Shown piece after piece: positions 19,291 to 31,594 of a stretch of DNA of 64,000 nt (its first letter is position 1; every line of letters starts with the position of its first letter). The position numbers and the translations under genes were made by a program. Below the pieces are notes generated by a model that worked only from the letters and a program-made list of their open reading frames with translations, made no database searches and was not told where the DNA came from. The stretch lies in NCBI GenBank assembly GCA_047967505.1, contig CM106540.1, one strand, 5' to 3'. Source of the stretch: Dipteris shenzhenensis. Its lineage: Eukaryota > Polypodiophyta > Polypodiopsida > Gleicheniales.

Positions 19291-21783
19291 GCCTCTCTAT
19301 GCCCTTATGGAGCCGATTACTACAAGTACCTCAATCCTTGTCCAAGGCCCTATGTTGCCTATAAATAGTGCATCAAGCACATCTACCATTCTTGTTACAC
19401 CATATGGCATCTTGCATGTTGCCCATGTATGGCGGCCCTCTATTTGCTCTCAAATCTACCCTCGTGGCATACTTTTCCTCTACCCACATGTGTAACATCC
19501 CTAGCTAACCTCAACTAACTAGTGACTCACCATCAAGGGAAACCCCAATAGAGGTTCAGATGAATAATCATCATTCCTAACTAAAATGTTATGTGTACAT
19601 GGAGGTCTAGAAGGTAATGGGACTTATAAACAAATAATAGCCATGCGCCATGGCCACATATTGTCTCAGGGGCCTCAATGTTGAAGAGGTTGATCAAAAC
19701 CTAGATAATAATTCCTACTAGAGGCACAATTGTACTTGACAAGGTAGGTTGATACATCCCTTGTGGATGGGGCTTCCCTAGTATGGAATGTAGAGTTCTA
19801 TTGACCCTGGGTCATGCCATGTGTCTTCCCTATGACCTCTTCGGTTAGTCATGGGTGAGTTAGTTTTGCTCTATGGCTATGTAATGAGTTCCAGATGAAG
19901 CATTCTATAGTTTAGTTTATAGTTTATGGTTTAGTGAAGATGAGTTTAGTAGCAGACTCAGCATAAGAGTTGTCATAGTGGCACTAGAGATCTTTGCATA
20001 GAATCATGATGGAACGAAGATGCTTTTGATTCATGAGTGGTTGTGTTTTCTTAGTCATAGTGTTTGCTTTGAGAAAATTTTGTGGTGCCTTTTGGTTTCT
20101 TTTTCTTGGTAGAGAGAGAGTCTTCCATTATGTGAGGATTTGAAAAAGCTGAGGAGGAGGACGAAAAACAAATGTAGCTTTTGTAAGCTTTCAAGGAGAA
20201 AGTTATGGCTTTTTGAAGGCTTTGTATAGGCTAAGGAGAGCTTTATTGCAGTTGAATTGCCTATAAGAGAAGAGATAAGAGATTGTAAGCTCCAACTATT
20301 TGTAATCTCAAAGACCTTGAGCAGATAGAGGTTGCATGCGATAGCTCCGAGCTATCAGGATCTTAGACTTTGTGCTGTTAGAAGGTGATTGCAAAGATGA
20401 TGAAAGGTGAGTCCTTTATTTTGTGTTGTTGTCGTGCGCCTCGTTTATGGGACATTTTGCTTTTGTTAAGGTGCTTATTAATCACAAGAGAGAAATAGAC
20501 ACTAGGTTGAAAAGTCATTTAGAGTCATCGAGGCTAACTAATAGACTGCACAATTGTCTTGAGCAAATATCAAAGACCATAAGGCTATACAAAATTTCAA
20601 TCCACTAGTTGTTAGAGCAGACAAGTCTTGAGATCTACATGATTCACAGTAGGTCTTGCATATACAAAGCAAAGGGACCAGAATGTATACCAAATCTAGC
20701 CATATTAGATGGTGCAACTACATGTGCGAGTAGAGATCAGGCCAGGAATCCATCATGCAAACAGACTAGGCTAAGTTTATAATCACAACATTGGAAAGAT
20801 TCCGAATGGAAAATTTGGAGAGTGAAATCACTGAGTCACATGTGACTTCCATCATTTGAACTATCTTACTAGTCTTCATAGGGAAATCTTTACTAAAGTG
20901 GCTGTGCTACATACATCAAAAACATAAACCTTATTTGTGTTTTGACATGTAGGTTCAACTTGTCTTTCCTAAAGGTAGAGAAAATCTTTCATTTCTTTTT
21001 AATGCTTCCATTTTTTTCTCTATCCGCCGATGGTTGCAATCGTGTCATCATATATATGCTTACAAACCATATTGCACCTTCTAATGATAAAATCTTGTTT
21101 CTTTAGACTTCATTTTGGCAGTCCCATTGAACACCTCTTATGAACATGGTGCAAATCTTAAGTGGATCCATACTAGCAACTTTATCACTTAGGTATCAAA
21201 ATTGTTGGATATAGTGATCCAAACCTTGTGATTCCATTTGCAAGCTTGTTAACCTATTAAAACAGTTGAACTCATGACCTTCTTGGATGAACTCTTCATC
21301 CATGTGAGGGGTTTTATTTTCAAACCTTGCCACCTAATAAGAGATTTGCCTTTCAAATCCGCCCCCTGCATGGTAGCTAGTCTCCTTTAGTCATTAACTT
21401 TATTAAAGTCGAAGTGACTCTTCCAATAATTCAGCCATGACTCTACATAATTTGCATGATTCTCCCTTTTCTCCTCAACAAACATCTCAAAGATGAAAGA
21501 GGGGTTCCCAAGCACATCTCAAGGATGAAAGAGGGATCCCAAGCACATCTTGCAATTGATGATTTGCATTTACAAGGGTAATAATGTCTCTTAATTGTCG
21601 AACTTCTACTTTGAGTTCCACAATCATGGTATCATCTTTTTCTTCCTTGATTTCCAAATCATCTTGGGGAGGCTATTCAATGTTTGATGTTTCATACAAC
21701 CATTTTAAGTCTTGTTCAAGTGTGAGGTACTATAGTATGAGGATTAAAAAGTTATGTCATATATAACTCTTTGTTTTTTCCAC
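19291..21783. other. no recognisable gene
   Basis: No frame with a familiar motif is present. A plausible TATA (CCTATAAATAG, 19358-19368) has no convincing coding sequence after it. The frames at 19307-19495 and 20423-20608 are short and unrecognised. Confidence 0.5.
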
Positions 21784-21916
21784 AAGGAAAAGACTAATTA
21801 ACAAAGAGAGAGAAGGTCTAAATTTTCCATAAGCAATTTAGACCTTCTGTCTCTTTGTTAATTAGTCTTTTCCTTATGGGAAAGACTAATTAACAAAGAG
21901 ACAGAAGGTCTAAATT
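21784..21916. repeat. three-arm foldback (alternating inverted repeats)
   Basis: Arm 1 (21784-21824, 41 bp) is followed by a 10-nt loop and its reverse complement (21835-21875, one mismatch). After another 10-nt spacer comes a third arm (21881-21916). The third arm is a perfect 36-bp complement of the middle arm and a direct copy of arm 1. The middle arm can therefore pair with either neighbour. Confidence 0.97.
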
Positions 21917-24235
21917 GAAACTAGATCTTTCTTAACTTGATCAACATATATTTTTTCAAAGACCCACTTGAAAAAGGAGAACCTAAGCGGTCTATCTTAC
22001 TATCGTTGTCCTTGAGAAATGATATCCCAAAATGGGTGACCCTCATATAAACTTGGAGGAAAAAATTAGCAATAACTTCATTGAATGGTTATTTTGATGC
22101 ATGCTACTTTAGTAAATGCTACAAAAAACATGATAATTATCAGAATCACTTCTTGGTATTTGATTTAATATGCACATGAGCCAATTTGGATTTTGTCAAT
22201 TGAAAGATATAGTTTGCCAAAGTTTTGTTGTTTTTCGCGATTAACATAGATTTTTCAAAAAATAATTTGAATACCATGGTTGCCCACTCCTTTTACCAAA
22301 CCCACCATGAGCACCTAATTTTGTCACATTTGCCTTCGAAAAACACTGAACTTGATTTCAGACATCCATATAGATCTCAAAGAATTCCATCATTTGCACT
22401 ATGATGATTGTTCAAGGCCCTTCACTTCTACAACCTTAAGCCCTGCAAAGGTATGGCCCTTAGCCTTGAATCCCTTAGTGCTCTGGTATCCATGTTGGCC
22501 TATGAAATCTGACTCTTTGACATGAATCTACACAAGAAAACCTATAGATGCTGCAAAAATAACGTTGAAATCAATGCGATTCCTGATGCACTCAATCCCA
22601 TTCTATCTATGAACAACCCACTCTGCACTATGTAGCTACTCTAAACTGCATGCTAGTCATGCCATTTAGGAAGGAATGCTCATTAGGAAGGATATCACCA
22701 AGCTCCCAAACCTACTACCAAGGAATAGTTCGAGTATTTAGCTCATTGTTCTAGACACATCATAGTGCAAAGGAATGGCATGGAGATCAAGAGAGCTCAC
22801 AACACACATGAAGCTTTCTTTAAGACCTTAGACACCTTAAGAAAAGGCTTTAAGACTTGAATGACACACAAAAGACTATGAAAGAAATAGGTTGCAACAA
22901 AGTAAAGATGTAGTCAAGGTCTTCAGCAACTACAAGGGCTTAGCGCTAAAGACAGAGGTGGTAGAGGCTACTACATCAATGGAAGATTATGCTCTCAAAA
23001 TATATTTAATGCAAGGCCACAGTAGCTTTGTTGTTATAAACTCCATCAATGCAAAGAACCACCTTGCCAATGCAATCAAACAATGCTCAAGGATGCACAA
23101 AGCAAAGGCAAGAAAAATATCCAAGAAATGATCGACAGCCACCATGGTCATCATCACTAACATGCCACAAAGTTCAAATGGTGCAAAATTTCAAAAGATC
23201 TTTCCATGAGATGAAATAACAAAAAAGTTGAACTTACATAACTAATTTTGTTTTCATGGCAAAAGTTATGAATAAACCTGCATCTTTCCAAGAAGTAGAT
23301 TAAATACCTAAATGGCAGCATGCCAGGGTGTTATGCTCTCATCAAGCTTGCTGATCTTCTAGCAAAGATGAAACCCATTGAGTGCATATCATAGAGTAAA
23401 ATTGAATTAAGGTCTTCAAGTGATAAGCACAAAGGTAGACTTGTTGCCAAATGTTATGCATAGGAGTAGCACAAACTTTGATTAAAAATTTTCAACTATC
23501 AAAATACTTATTGCTCGAGCATCACACTTTGATTGGAAAATACAATATAGTAGGGAGACAAGGGATGGGAAGAAAGAGAGCTATCAATCAAGGGGAGGGG
23601 AGGCTAAGGGAGTGGAAATAAAGGGAAACACTTCTCCTACTGGAGATAGAGGTAATAGAAACAAGGAATCCATTCTACAAAGCATGAAAAGGACTCGGAT
23701 TTAGAGGATGGCTCTATTGAGTTAGTAACAAATACCTCAACTTTTGATGAATAGCTGAAGGTTGTTAACAAGAAGGATGAAGGTCCTTCCATAGAGGTCA
23801 AGGAAAGAATAGAGAGGAGAGGCCTACCTTCTAGGAAATCAATAGTTTGGAGTGAAGAGCTAGGAGGAAACCCTCCTATAGGCTTAATCTCTTTTGCAAG
23901 TAGGGCCCAGGCCATTTCAAGAAAAAGAAAGGGAAATCTAGTTAAACCGTGGGACACAATCAAACAATTTTCTTCTTCTTTGTATAGACTAAGTAAGCTC
24001 TAAGACAAGAAGTGCCAGGGCCCATAATCACTTTATCAATATCATATCCTTCCTTGTATATCAAGAAGACATGCAACATTGTGCTTGTTTTTCTTGATGT
24101 GGTTGATGTAGTCATCATAGAATCCAATGGCAACCTCATACAAGAAAGGAGAGAGACATGAGACACGAGACAGAGTAAGAGAGTGGAGAGAGAAGGTGAG
24201 AAAGAGTAGGAGTAAAAGAGAGTAGCACATGTGCA
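21917..24235. other. mostly unassigned; one degraded basic frame
   Basis: Plus-strand frame 23674-24002 is open for about 110 codons with one TAG. It is charged and basic (SRKRKGNLVKPW, IEVKERIERRGLPSRKSIVW), like the tail of a retroelement ORF1 or gag, but no zinc knuckle is present. The ORF at 22892-23131 is unrecognised. Nothing else stands out. Confidence 0.35.

Positions 24236-24304
<69 letters not shown>
24236..24304. repeat. compound microsatellite (GT)n-(GA)n
   Basis: About 11 GT units followed by about 23 GA units. Confidence 0.98.
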
Positions 24305-24306
<2 letters not shown>

Positions 24307-24589
24307 TGTGATGGCCATGCAGCTACATGATTGTTGTTTTTGCAAGATATGGCCACCAATTTATTAAAAATGATTATGCAGACATGTGGCACTTATGGGA
24401 TGATAGTTAAGGAGCCAGTACCCCAAGGCTGGCCAAATGTTTTAAGCATTGCCATGTGGAGACCAACTGATGGACACCAAAAGCTTTGAGTTCTCCTCAA
24501 CCAAATGCTTTTCCTTCCTGCAGCTCTTCTCTAGCTATCTTTTGGAAGCTTGCTATTCTTAGTTCTATTCTATGCTTTTGCCTTGCGTG

Positions 24590-25535
24590 CTTTTCCTTGT
24601 AGCATCTATTTGCTTGCCTATTGTTTGTAAGATGAGCAAGCCGATAACTATTTTCACACCTAAACTTGAACAAAAGATAATTCTGATTTTCAAAGAGGAC
24701 ATTGAGGAGCTCAGTCTAGATACTTTGAAAGAAGCATTCAACTTGCAAGGTGTGTCTATGGCATTGAAGCCTTTGATAATCTTATTGAAATAAAGATTGA
24801 GCCTATGAAGCTATCTTGAGGTGAGATTGGATTTTTGCTAGATCCCAATGTGAACAAATACTACAACTTATAGAGAACATACAAGTGCCAGAGTGGAGTT
24901 AACTTTCAAGGATGATAGTGGTAAGAACAAGCATTCTTTCACTAGTGTGTTCGACTTGATTCACGCTCTGCCTTTGAATGCTAGTTTGCATATATTGTTG
25001 CATAACATTGCTAGCGTCTTGCATGTTGATCAGCTTTCGAAGTCCTATGATGGGTATGTAGCTTTTGAGCTTCCCCCTTTTGCTTTAAAGTTTTCTATGT
25101 CTAGAATGGAGCGCAAGAATAATTGTCATCCATGGACCAAATATGTCACCTGTAGGTAGCAGTGCTAGTTTTGTAGGGGTTTGTTTCAGTAGATGTGCTA
25201 GGCATTTGCAATGCAACAACTTGGAATGCTCTTATTATTTTAGAAAGCATTATTAGAATGACACATAGTTGAAAGGAAGGATAATATTGCTTGATGCCAT
25301 TGTGGAAAAGCCCCTAAATGTATGTCTATATGTCCAACTATGATTTATTACTTCATTCTCAAGGATCAATGCACTATATACCTTGGCAACTTTTCCCATC
25401 CTTATGAAGAGTTTATCAGAGCGAATGTGGAGGAAACATTGGGTTTCAAGTGCAAAGCTAAATCCTATTACCACTCCAAAGCAGTTGGAGATAATTATTG
25501 GCTTCCTATTGCTTCCAAACTATTGACATAGATCT
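24590..25535 (+). pseudogene. degraded protein-coding remnant, unknown
   Basis: Plus-strand segments have normal protein composition across shifting frames: MSKPITIFTPKLEQKIILIF...LDTLKEAFNLQ (24632-24750), FDLIHALPLNASLHILLHN and LPPFALKFSMSRMERKNN (24893-25150), then LKDQCTIYLGNFSHPYEEFI and VGDNYWLPIASKLL (25350-25531). Intervening stops and shifts indicate decay. It may be the 5' part of the transposase-like gene at 27.2 kb, which is on the same strand, but I do not recognise these domains. Confidence 0.3.
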
Positions 25536-27164
25536 TCATCATGGGAAAGGGGAGATAAAAAAGAAACTTTTATGCAAAGAGATCACCCCACATTCTTCCC
25601 TTTCTTTCCTTAGATGAGAATGAAGAGGTAACATCCCAAGTGATATTAGAGTCTAACATAGGGAGAAGGAAAGGATCAGTGGAGGCCATAATCTCACCAA
25701 GGCGGTCTGCACCAAAGAGAAGAGTGATACATTGTTGAAAGAAGATCTTGTGGCTCAATATGACATGAGTTGATATGTATCGAGGTGTTTAAAGGGACTG
25801 ATTGGGTTGGATGGGTACGTTCCAGGGAAACATTGCTCCTCCTTCATAGATGCCTCTACAAGTAGCTCAAAACACTCTACAAATCGTTCTATTGATGTCG
25901 ACATGGGAGAATACTCCCTCCATGCTTAGACTTCATCAATGATCCAAGTCCCATAGAGGTCATGAGAGAAGGAAGATCTCCCCTTCGTGGATCGAGATAT
26001 AGATAAACCATGTATGCACGATGGCGGCCGAATAAGAGCAATGGAAAAGGGGAGAGACACTCAAGAGAGAGAACTTGAATTAACCTTCATTACCAATAGA
26101 GTGAGACTCCACTTAAATGCAACTCAAAATACTACAAATACAAGGGAGAAGAATAGGTTTCATACATACAAGAGGGACCTAAAGCTCCAAGACTACTCAT
26201 AGAAAGAGAAGGAACTAAAGAGACATGGACTCAGGGGTTTAACAAGGGAGAGGAGGGCTCCTTTATAGAGATTTTGTCACCCTCCTTCACCCATTTACAA
26301 TTGCTGCCCTTTCCCTATCAATCACATAAGCTAGTAGGCCACCATCCATGTCCTTTTTGGCTACTCTTGACATGTGTCCCATCAAAAGATGCTCAAGACT
26401 CTTAAAATATTGAGAAAATCAAGAGTCTCCCCACATGGAGCCCATAGGGACCCTCTCTTTTCCATTTGTTCACATCCTCCTTATTCTACATAGGAATTCT
26501 AGAAAGATTCCTCTTGACTCCACACTCCCCCACATGCCTTCCACACACTTGGCATGTGCTCTTTGTTACATTGTTGAGCACACATGGACATGAGACCCAC
26601 CTTTGTATATGACTCTCTTCCTATTTCTAAAAATCCCATAATATCCCATACACAAATAACTCTCACCCCATACCAAGGTATTTATCATTCATACACATGG
26701 TATTTACAATGATCCATTCCACTCATCTTCTCAATCCCATACAATACCTTAGAAAATGGAAATAAGTGAGAGTAACTAGGCTATCACTTGATACTCACAC
26801 TCTTATCAAACATAAAGAAAAGCAACACCAATGCCAAATAAAAGATATCCAATTTCGGCATCACAATATCCAATAGAAAATGAATTGAAAAACGTCTAGA
26901 GCATGCAAAGGCAGCCCAGAGCATGAAATCCAAGGGACTTGAGGCTATTCTTGGTCTCAAGAAGAAATGTAGGTACCCTTTTAGTCACAATGTCTTGTTT
27001 CTAGGACAATGGGGTATTGAGCACTAGCCCCATGTGTTCAAAATGTCTATCAAGGATCTTGGTAGTGGATTGGACTTGGTTAACAACATGAGAGAAAGGG
27101 GAAATTTTTTAGGAAATGTGAGTTCATAGAGTCCTTGGTTGGCCCACACTGTTAATGCATGTGT
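25536..27164. other. no recognisable gene; possible LTR-like promoter near 26.25 kb
   Basis: GAGGAGGGCTCCTTTATAGAG (26249-26269) combines a GGAG/CTCC palindrome with a TATA-like TTTATAG. It resembles the promoter of the small LTR element at 58.85 kb (CTCTCCTTTATAGAATGG). No matching LTR ends were found. Confidence 0.3.
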
Positions 27165-27573
27165 ATGACCCTTATGTCTGTGTTCTTTTGACTATAGCAA
27201 CTTGTGAGTTCAAGGTTGAAGATAGGTTTGCGCAAGCAGAATTTTGGAAAATGCTTAATGATGTGGTAGGAAAAAGGGTTTGAAAATCACGAGTTTAGAG
27301 GTTTTATGGGCTGATGAGGCTAGTGCTAATTAGCTTGCGGTGCCCACTGTCTACTTTGAGGTTGCAAAAAAGACAATGCCAAATAAAGAAAGAAGTTGTG
27401 TTCGCCATTGGGAGCAAAGCATGGTGCACCATACTCAAAAATGTATTCAATCTTCTTCTCAAGAGGACTATAAGTTGCTGTGTAGGAAATGGAGAAATGT
27501 CTCATCTATAAATGCTACCGAGGTTTGCAAGAATAAGCTAAAAAATTTTGGGCATACTGGCCATGCCATGTAA
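27165..27573 (+). pseudogene. transposase-like remnant (possible DDE-type)
   Basis: The frame reads YDPYVCVLLTIATCEFKVED, then AQAEFWKMLNDVV, then (after a stop) an ADEASANQLAVPTVYFE segment, then KERSCVRHWEQSMVHHTQK and EDYKLLCRKWRNV. From memory, this order (VLTIA-C, AQ..FW..LN, ADxAxANW, R.C..HW..S...HT.K) is characteristic of a multi-copy transposase-like family annotated as hypothetical in mosses and ferns. The Asp of ADEA could be catalytic. In-frame stops near 27280-27300 and loss of the C-terminal half make this copy dead. I could not check a database. Confidence 0.45.
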
Positions 27574-27599
27574 GGCAAGATTCTAGTGTTGGAAACATG

Positions 27600-28240
27600 G
27601 TGGCTTGGTGGGATATAAGAGCTTTTCACATGGGTTCTTAGTTTGTTTCACAGGATGAATCTATCCTTACCCAAATCTTTCTGAGGCTAAGCATGCAAGC
27701 ATGAGGGAAAGTGTGGCATATAAGGACCAAATTTCTTTGTTTGAGGCTATAGGGTCATATTTGTCCTTGGCAATCCTTCAAAGTGTGAAATATAATGCAT
27801 ACCTAAAAGGAATCAGATTAGGATGTGGCCCTGGGATGGCTAGCATGATGGTATACTTTTATAGCAAAGGTGTTGGGTCATCTTTGAGCAAGCAATTGGT
27901 TGACTTGACAAAGGCTTAAATGCAAGAAATAGGTGTGAACTCACCAAAATTGCAACAATCATGTGGCAATCCACGTAGTGTTCGCAAAAGATGTCCTATG
28001 CTTCCAAAATTTTTCTAGAAATCTTTGAGCTTCCAAAACTACCTCCCATCTCCCCCAAGTTGCCCCATCTACATGAGTACCACCAGCTCTAAAAGCTCAA
28101 ATAATTCTCTTAGTGACCTCTTTGCAATTTATTACTCTTACGGTCCAATGTCTTCTCAAGCCAGTTTAGTTTTGCACCAACTGGGAAGATTACTTCTACC
28201 AAGAGATTGATCTCTAGTGCCATAAACCACAGTAGAAGAT
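27600..28240. other. no recognisable gene
   Basis: A 72-codon plus frame at 27701-27919 (LGCGPGMASMMVYFYSKGVG) may be the decayed tail of the preceding gene, but I cannot support this further. Confidence 0.3.
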
Positions 28241-28653
28241 AGGCAACCCCCTGCTTTTCATGCCTATCATCAAACATATATGATCAAGCCCAAAAAATAG
28301 CTGACAAATCATTATGGAGTAGCATACTGCACTTCACGATAGGTCTAGCCAGTACTAGCTCTAGCTCTCTTGACTAAAAAGAGAAATACCAAAGGCAATA
28401 GGAGGAGTCTAGTGCTGCCTCCATCTAGGCAGATCACAAGCTAGAAAGAGCCAAGCAAAAGTCCACCATAGCAGTATAGCAGGGCCTAATGGTGTCACTC
28501 ACTACAACACAAGTGGTCACCTCCTCTCTCATGACCACTCGAGTACTGGATCAGCAACCAAGATAGACCCAAGAGCAGCAACAATAGTAGCAGCACAGGC
28601 CAGGGCAGTCCAAGTCGATTGAGAACAAGCTCTACAATGATATTTTATCAACT

Positions 28654-29136
28654 TTGATGACTCAGCTAGCAACATATTTCGGACCTCTCAAAGCAACTCG
28701 CCTCCCTGTTGTCCTCCTTCAAAGGCAAGGCTCTGCTAACAAAATCGGAACCACCCTCCACCAATTGGGTCAAAGTATAAGAATTCTGCCACCTTACCTA
28801 CAACACAGCTACTGCAGAATACAAGTGACTAAGGGAGTAGGCACCCATGGAATCTGCCTTGAATGGAGGAGACGTTCATGGACTTCCTCAATGAAGGGCA
28901 CTCACATGGCCCACAATATTTTCAAACGGCTTCAAGAGACCCTTGCGGAAGAAGTTGCAGCCAAGGCACAAGACCAACAAAGGATCCATCAGCTCACTCA
29001 TGAGCTAGAGAGAGGCCATGTATTAAGCATCCAAGCGATTGGGAAACCCCTAGAAGAGGCCACTAGAATGGAGTGGGAACTAGCCACCTTACTCCAAGGA
29101 CACAACGAAGCTCTCAAACAAAACGGCAAGGATTGA
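28654..29136 (+). CDS. hypothetical protein with coiled-coil C-terminus (element A)
   Basis: 160 codons, the longest open frame in this element. Residues 1-75 are of mixed composition (LATYFGPLKATRLP, GTTLHQLGQSIRILPPYL). Residues about 85-155 are charged and helical with heptad-like spacing (IFKRLQETLAEEVAAKAQDQ, HQLTHELERG, EEATRMEWELATLLQGHNEA). Such a region is typical of gag-like or structural proteins of retroelements but is not diagnostic. The Met is the first in the open frame and may not be the true start, because related coding sequence may extend upstream. Confidence 0.3.
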   Translation: MMTQLATYFGPLKATRLPVVLLQRQGSANKIGTTLHQLGQSIRILPPYLQHSYCRIQVTKGVGTHGICLEWRRRSWTSSMKGTHMAHNIFKRLQETLAEEVAAKAQDQQRIHQLTHELERGHVLSIQAIGKPLEEATRMEWELATLLQGHNEALKQNGKD

Positions 29137-30290
29137 TACACTATTTATCCGAAGTCGAGCATGCCCTAGAATAGTATAGGATGGAGGTTGAAAAGACCTA
29201 GGCAGCCATGCATAGGCAAATTGAGGCCCTCCACAATGCTCTTTGCGAACATTTGTACAAGTACAACCAGGTATACCACCATCTCGAAATGGCCCACAAG
29301 TAGCCAGGTGAGCTCAATAGTCAGGAATTCGAGTATGAGCAGGTTGTGGAGGCCTCCCTTAACCTTAGCACACATGATCTAGAGCCTTACTCGTTGGAAG
29401 ATACCTTCCACTTTAACATCCTAGAGTTTGTGTCACCTTGACCTCACTAACCCTCTTCCTCCCACTTATATTTTTGATGACATGCGCCGCCATTTCCTCC
29501 ATGCACACCCAATGTCGGCCATGTCTTTCTTTAGCGGTGATCTCGAATTTGCTGAGGATCATTGTATCTAGCACTTGCCTTCCATCTTATTATCCTAAAT
29601 TTCCACAATTAGTGTAGGTCCATTATTGAATCCTTACTTTTTCCAGCAAAATAGGTAGGTGCTAAAATTTTGGAACTTTCGGAGCCCAACAACCTCCCAA
29701 CTTGAGATTGCACTCCACATTTTGTGGCCAAAGGCCTCAAGTGATTGTGAGAACACTATCAGGAGGAAGATCACAATACTTATAATTACCTTCTTGCCAA
29801 CAAAGCTACCCCCAGTATCATCTGGCTAACATCATGCTATTGTATAATATAATTTTAGAAGCTATGCAACATATGCTTGAGGAGGGTTTCCGCCATTTTG
29901 AAACCGAACATGTCGCTTACCCCTGATTCTTATCTGAAGAAGAAGCTGATACAACCATTGCCATTTTTAATTCCATGGCCCATCCCGATATTTCTCAACT
30001 TCCCCACCCCTCCATTAATACTAACCACCTAGCCGCTTTCCCTCTAAATACTTACTTAAAATTTCCTAATCCCACCATCTCCTCTCCTCTACATAGCCCT
30101 CCAGTTCCCAACTATCCTAGCCATTGCACATACAGGGTCAATGGAGACAACCTGCTCAAGACCTGCCCAATGAGTTCACCCCTAAGCAGGTACATAGGAT
30201 TTTGTGGCCAGATTTTTGTCTTTAGAAAGTCTTTCAGAGGACTAGCCTTCCACAGAACTAGGCAACTTCCCCACCAAAGGAGATGAATAG

Positions 30291-30660
30291 GCTGAAGAAA
30301 TACTAGCCGACGATCTGAGGTGGTATTGGACATTTCACAAGTGCAGGCCATTTGAGGACCTAACAAATTTCAGCTTGTGGAAAGGCAAGTTGCACAATTT
30401 TAACCTCAAGGCGGTCAACATCATGGAGGTCCGTGCCCTAACCATGTTTTATCAAACGAACATTTCAGAAGTGGTAGGCAGCTAACAAATTAAAGGCCCA
30501 TGGAGGATACATGGATCTAGATCCCCAAGCTGTGCCTCACATCGATGTATATGCTAATCTGTAGCCTGATTGGCAGATCCCATTTTTGAAAAAGCTTGAC
30601 TACTGGACCACTTACAGTAATGCATGCCACTTTCATTAGATCCATCTTACCTACATGCCC
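30291..30660 (+). pseudogene. conserved coding block of the unclassified family, copy A
   Basis: It reads AEEILADDLRWYWTFHKC, FEDLTNFSLWKGKLHNFNL and NIMEVRALTMFYQ, then after a stop and a frame change DPQAVPHIDVYANL, PDWQIPFLKKLDYWTTY and HLTYM. Matching residues in copy B: ED(L/V)T, KGK, IMEVRALT, ANL-P-W--PFLK---(Y/F)W-TY--A, and TYM. Conservation at the protein level with diverged DNA implies this was once a real protein. I do not recognise the domain. Confidence 0.6.
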
Positions 30661-31274
30661 TTACCTCACTGATGGAATCGGAGCCTCTTTCTGCATTAAG
30701 TGACTCGAATATAATATACAAATTTTCAAGAATCCATTGACAGATATGCCAAAGTCCTTGATCTAGTAGTCGTGACCTCTATCCATTTTTTCTGACTCTT
30801 GATCATTTTGGCTAAGGGACAATAGTGGCTGACCCTAGAAGAGTGGCACTTTAACATCTGCCACGAGTTCATTTTTAATATGGATAAGGGTCCCCCCTTC
30901 AAGCAGGTCATTTGCATGTAACTTCGCATTTGCAATCTCCATGCCCATCATATTTGCATGTTTGAGGACATGCATGACACGCTCCATTCTGTTGGATCTT
31001 GTAGCTTTTTGATAAAAAATTCCTAGTCCAAACCATGCAGATTTTGATCTTGCAGCTTTTTGATCCACACTTTTTAGTCCAACAAACCATGCAAACTTCC
31101 GACTTACTCCACACCAATTGATCCAAGGATGGATCAACTAGAGGAAGCGGGGCACGTTAACCCCATGGGACAGTGGAGCCGTTCCATAGGATATCTTGCA
31201 AGATAGAGTGAAGAAGAAGGAAATGATGAGAGAAAAACAATGGAATTTCACCTTGGCATACAGTCTAAGTGCTT

Positions 31275-31415
31275 GTAAAATGAGAAATAGAGAGAGTGGT
31301 AAGGAGGAATAGGGTTGGCCCTCCCTTCAAAAGGTGCTATGTATAAAAGGCTAAAAGTTTGACTTTAGTCTTCAGTTGTAAACTTGCAATGTTGAGAAAT
31401 AGAAGCTCTCTCTTT
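31275..31415 (+). promoter_or_regulatory. LTR-like tail with TATA box, copy A
   Basis: Shares GTAAAATG, then TTGGCCCTCCCTTCAAAAGG, then TATAAAAG-GC-AAAAGTTTGACTTT-GTCTTCA, then AGCTCTCTCT with copy B. A CT-rich stretch follows (31490-31565). The TATA box and common downstream leader look like the U3/R part of an LTR, but the second LTR is not found. Confidence 0.55.
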
Positions 31416-31594
31416 TTTTCAAAGGAGTGTTGTTCATGTTTCTCATGCTCTTGCCTTTGTGGATGCCTCTTAGCCCCTTTCTCCCTTCTTGATTCATGCT
31501 TCCCCTTCCCTCTTCCCTTCCTCTCCCACTCCCTCTTCCCTCTCTCCTTCTTCTCCCCCCTTCTTCTCTTGAGGGTTTACATTGCTACAATCAG

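Larger units (their letters stand above)
28500..31420 (+). mobile_element. unclassified retroelement-like copy A
   Basis: Boundaries are approximate. On the plus strand there is a 160-codon open frame (28654-29136), then frame fragments FDDMRRHFLHAHPMSAMSFF (about 29480) and the conserved block WKGKLHNFNLKAVNIMEVRALTMF... (30291-30485), followed in another frame by PDWQIPFLKKLDYWTTYSNA and HLTYM. It ends with an LTR-like tail at 31275-31415 containing TATAAAAG (31342-31349). Copy B at 38.3-39.8 kb shares both the coding block and the tail, in the same order. No RT, integrase or transposase was found, so this may be a non-autonomous or unrecognised element type. Confidence 0.5.

Noticed and set aside
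24042-24392. Minus frames with SLSLSL and HTHTHT runs
   Set aside because: Translations of the GT/GA microsatellite.
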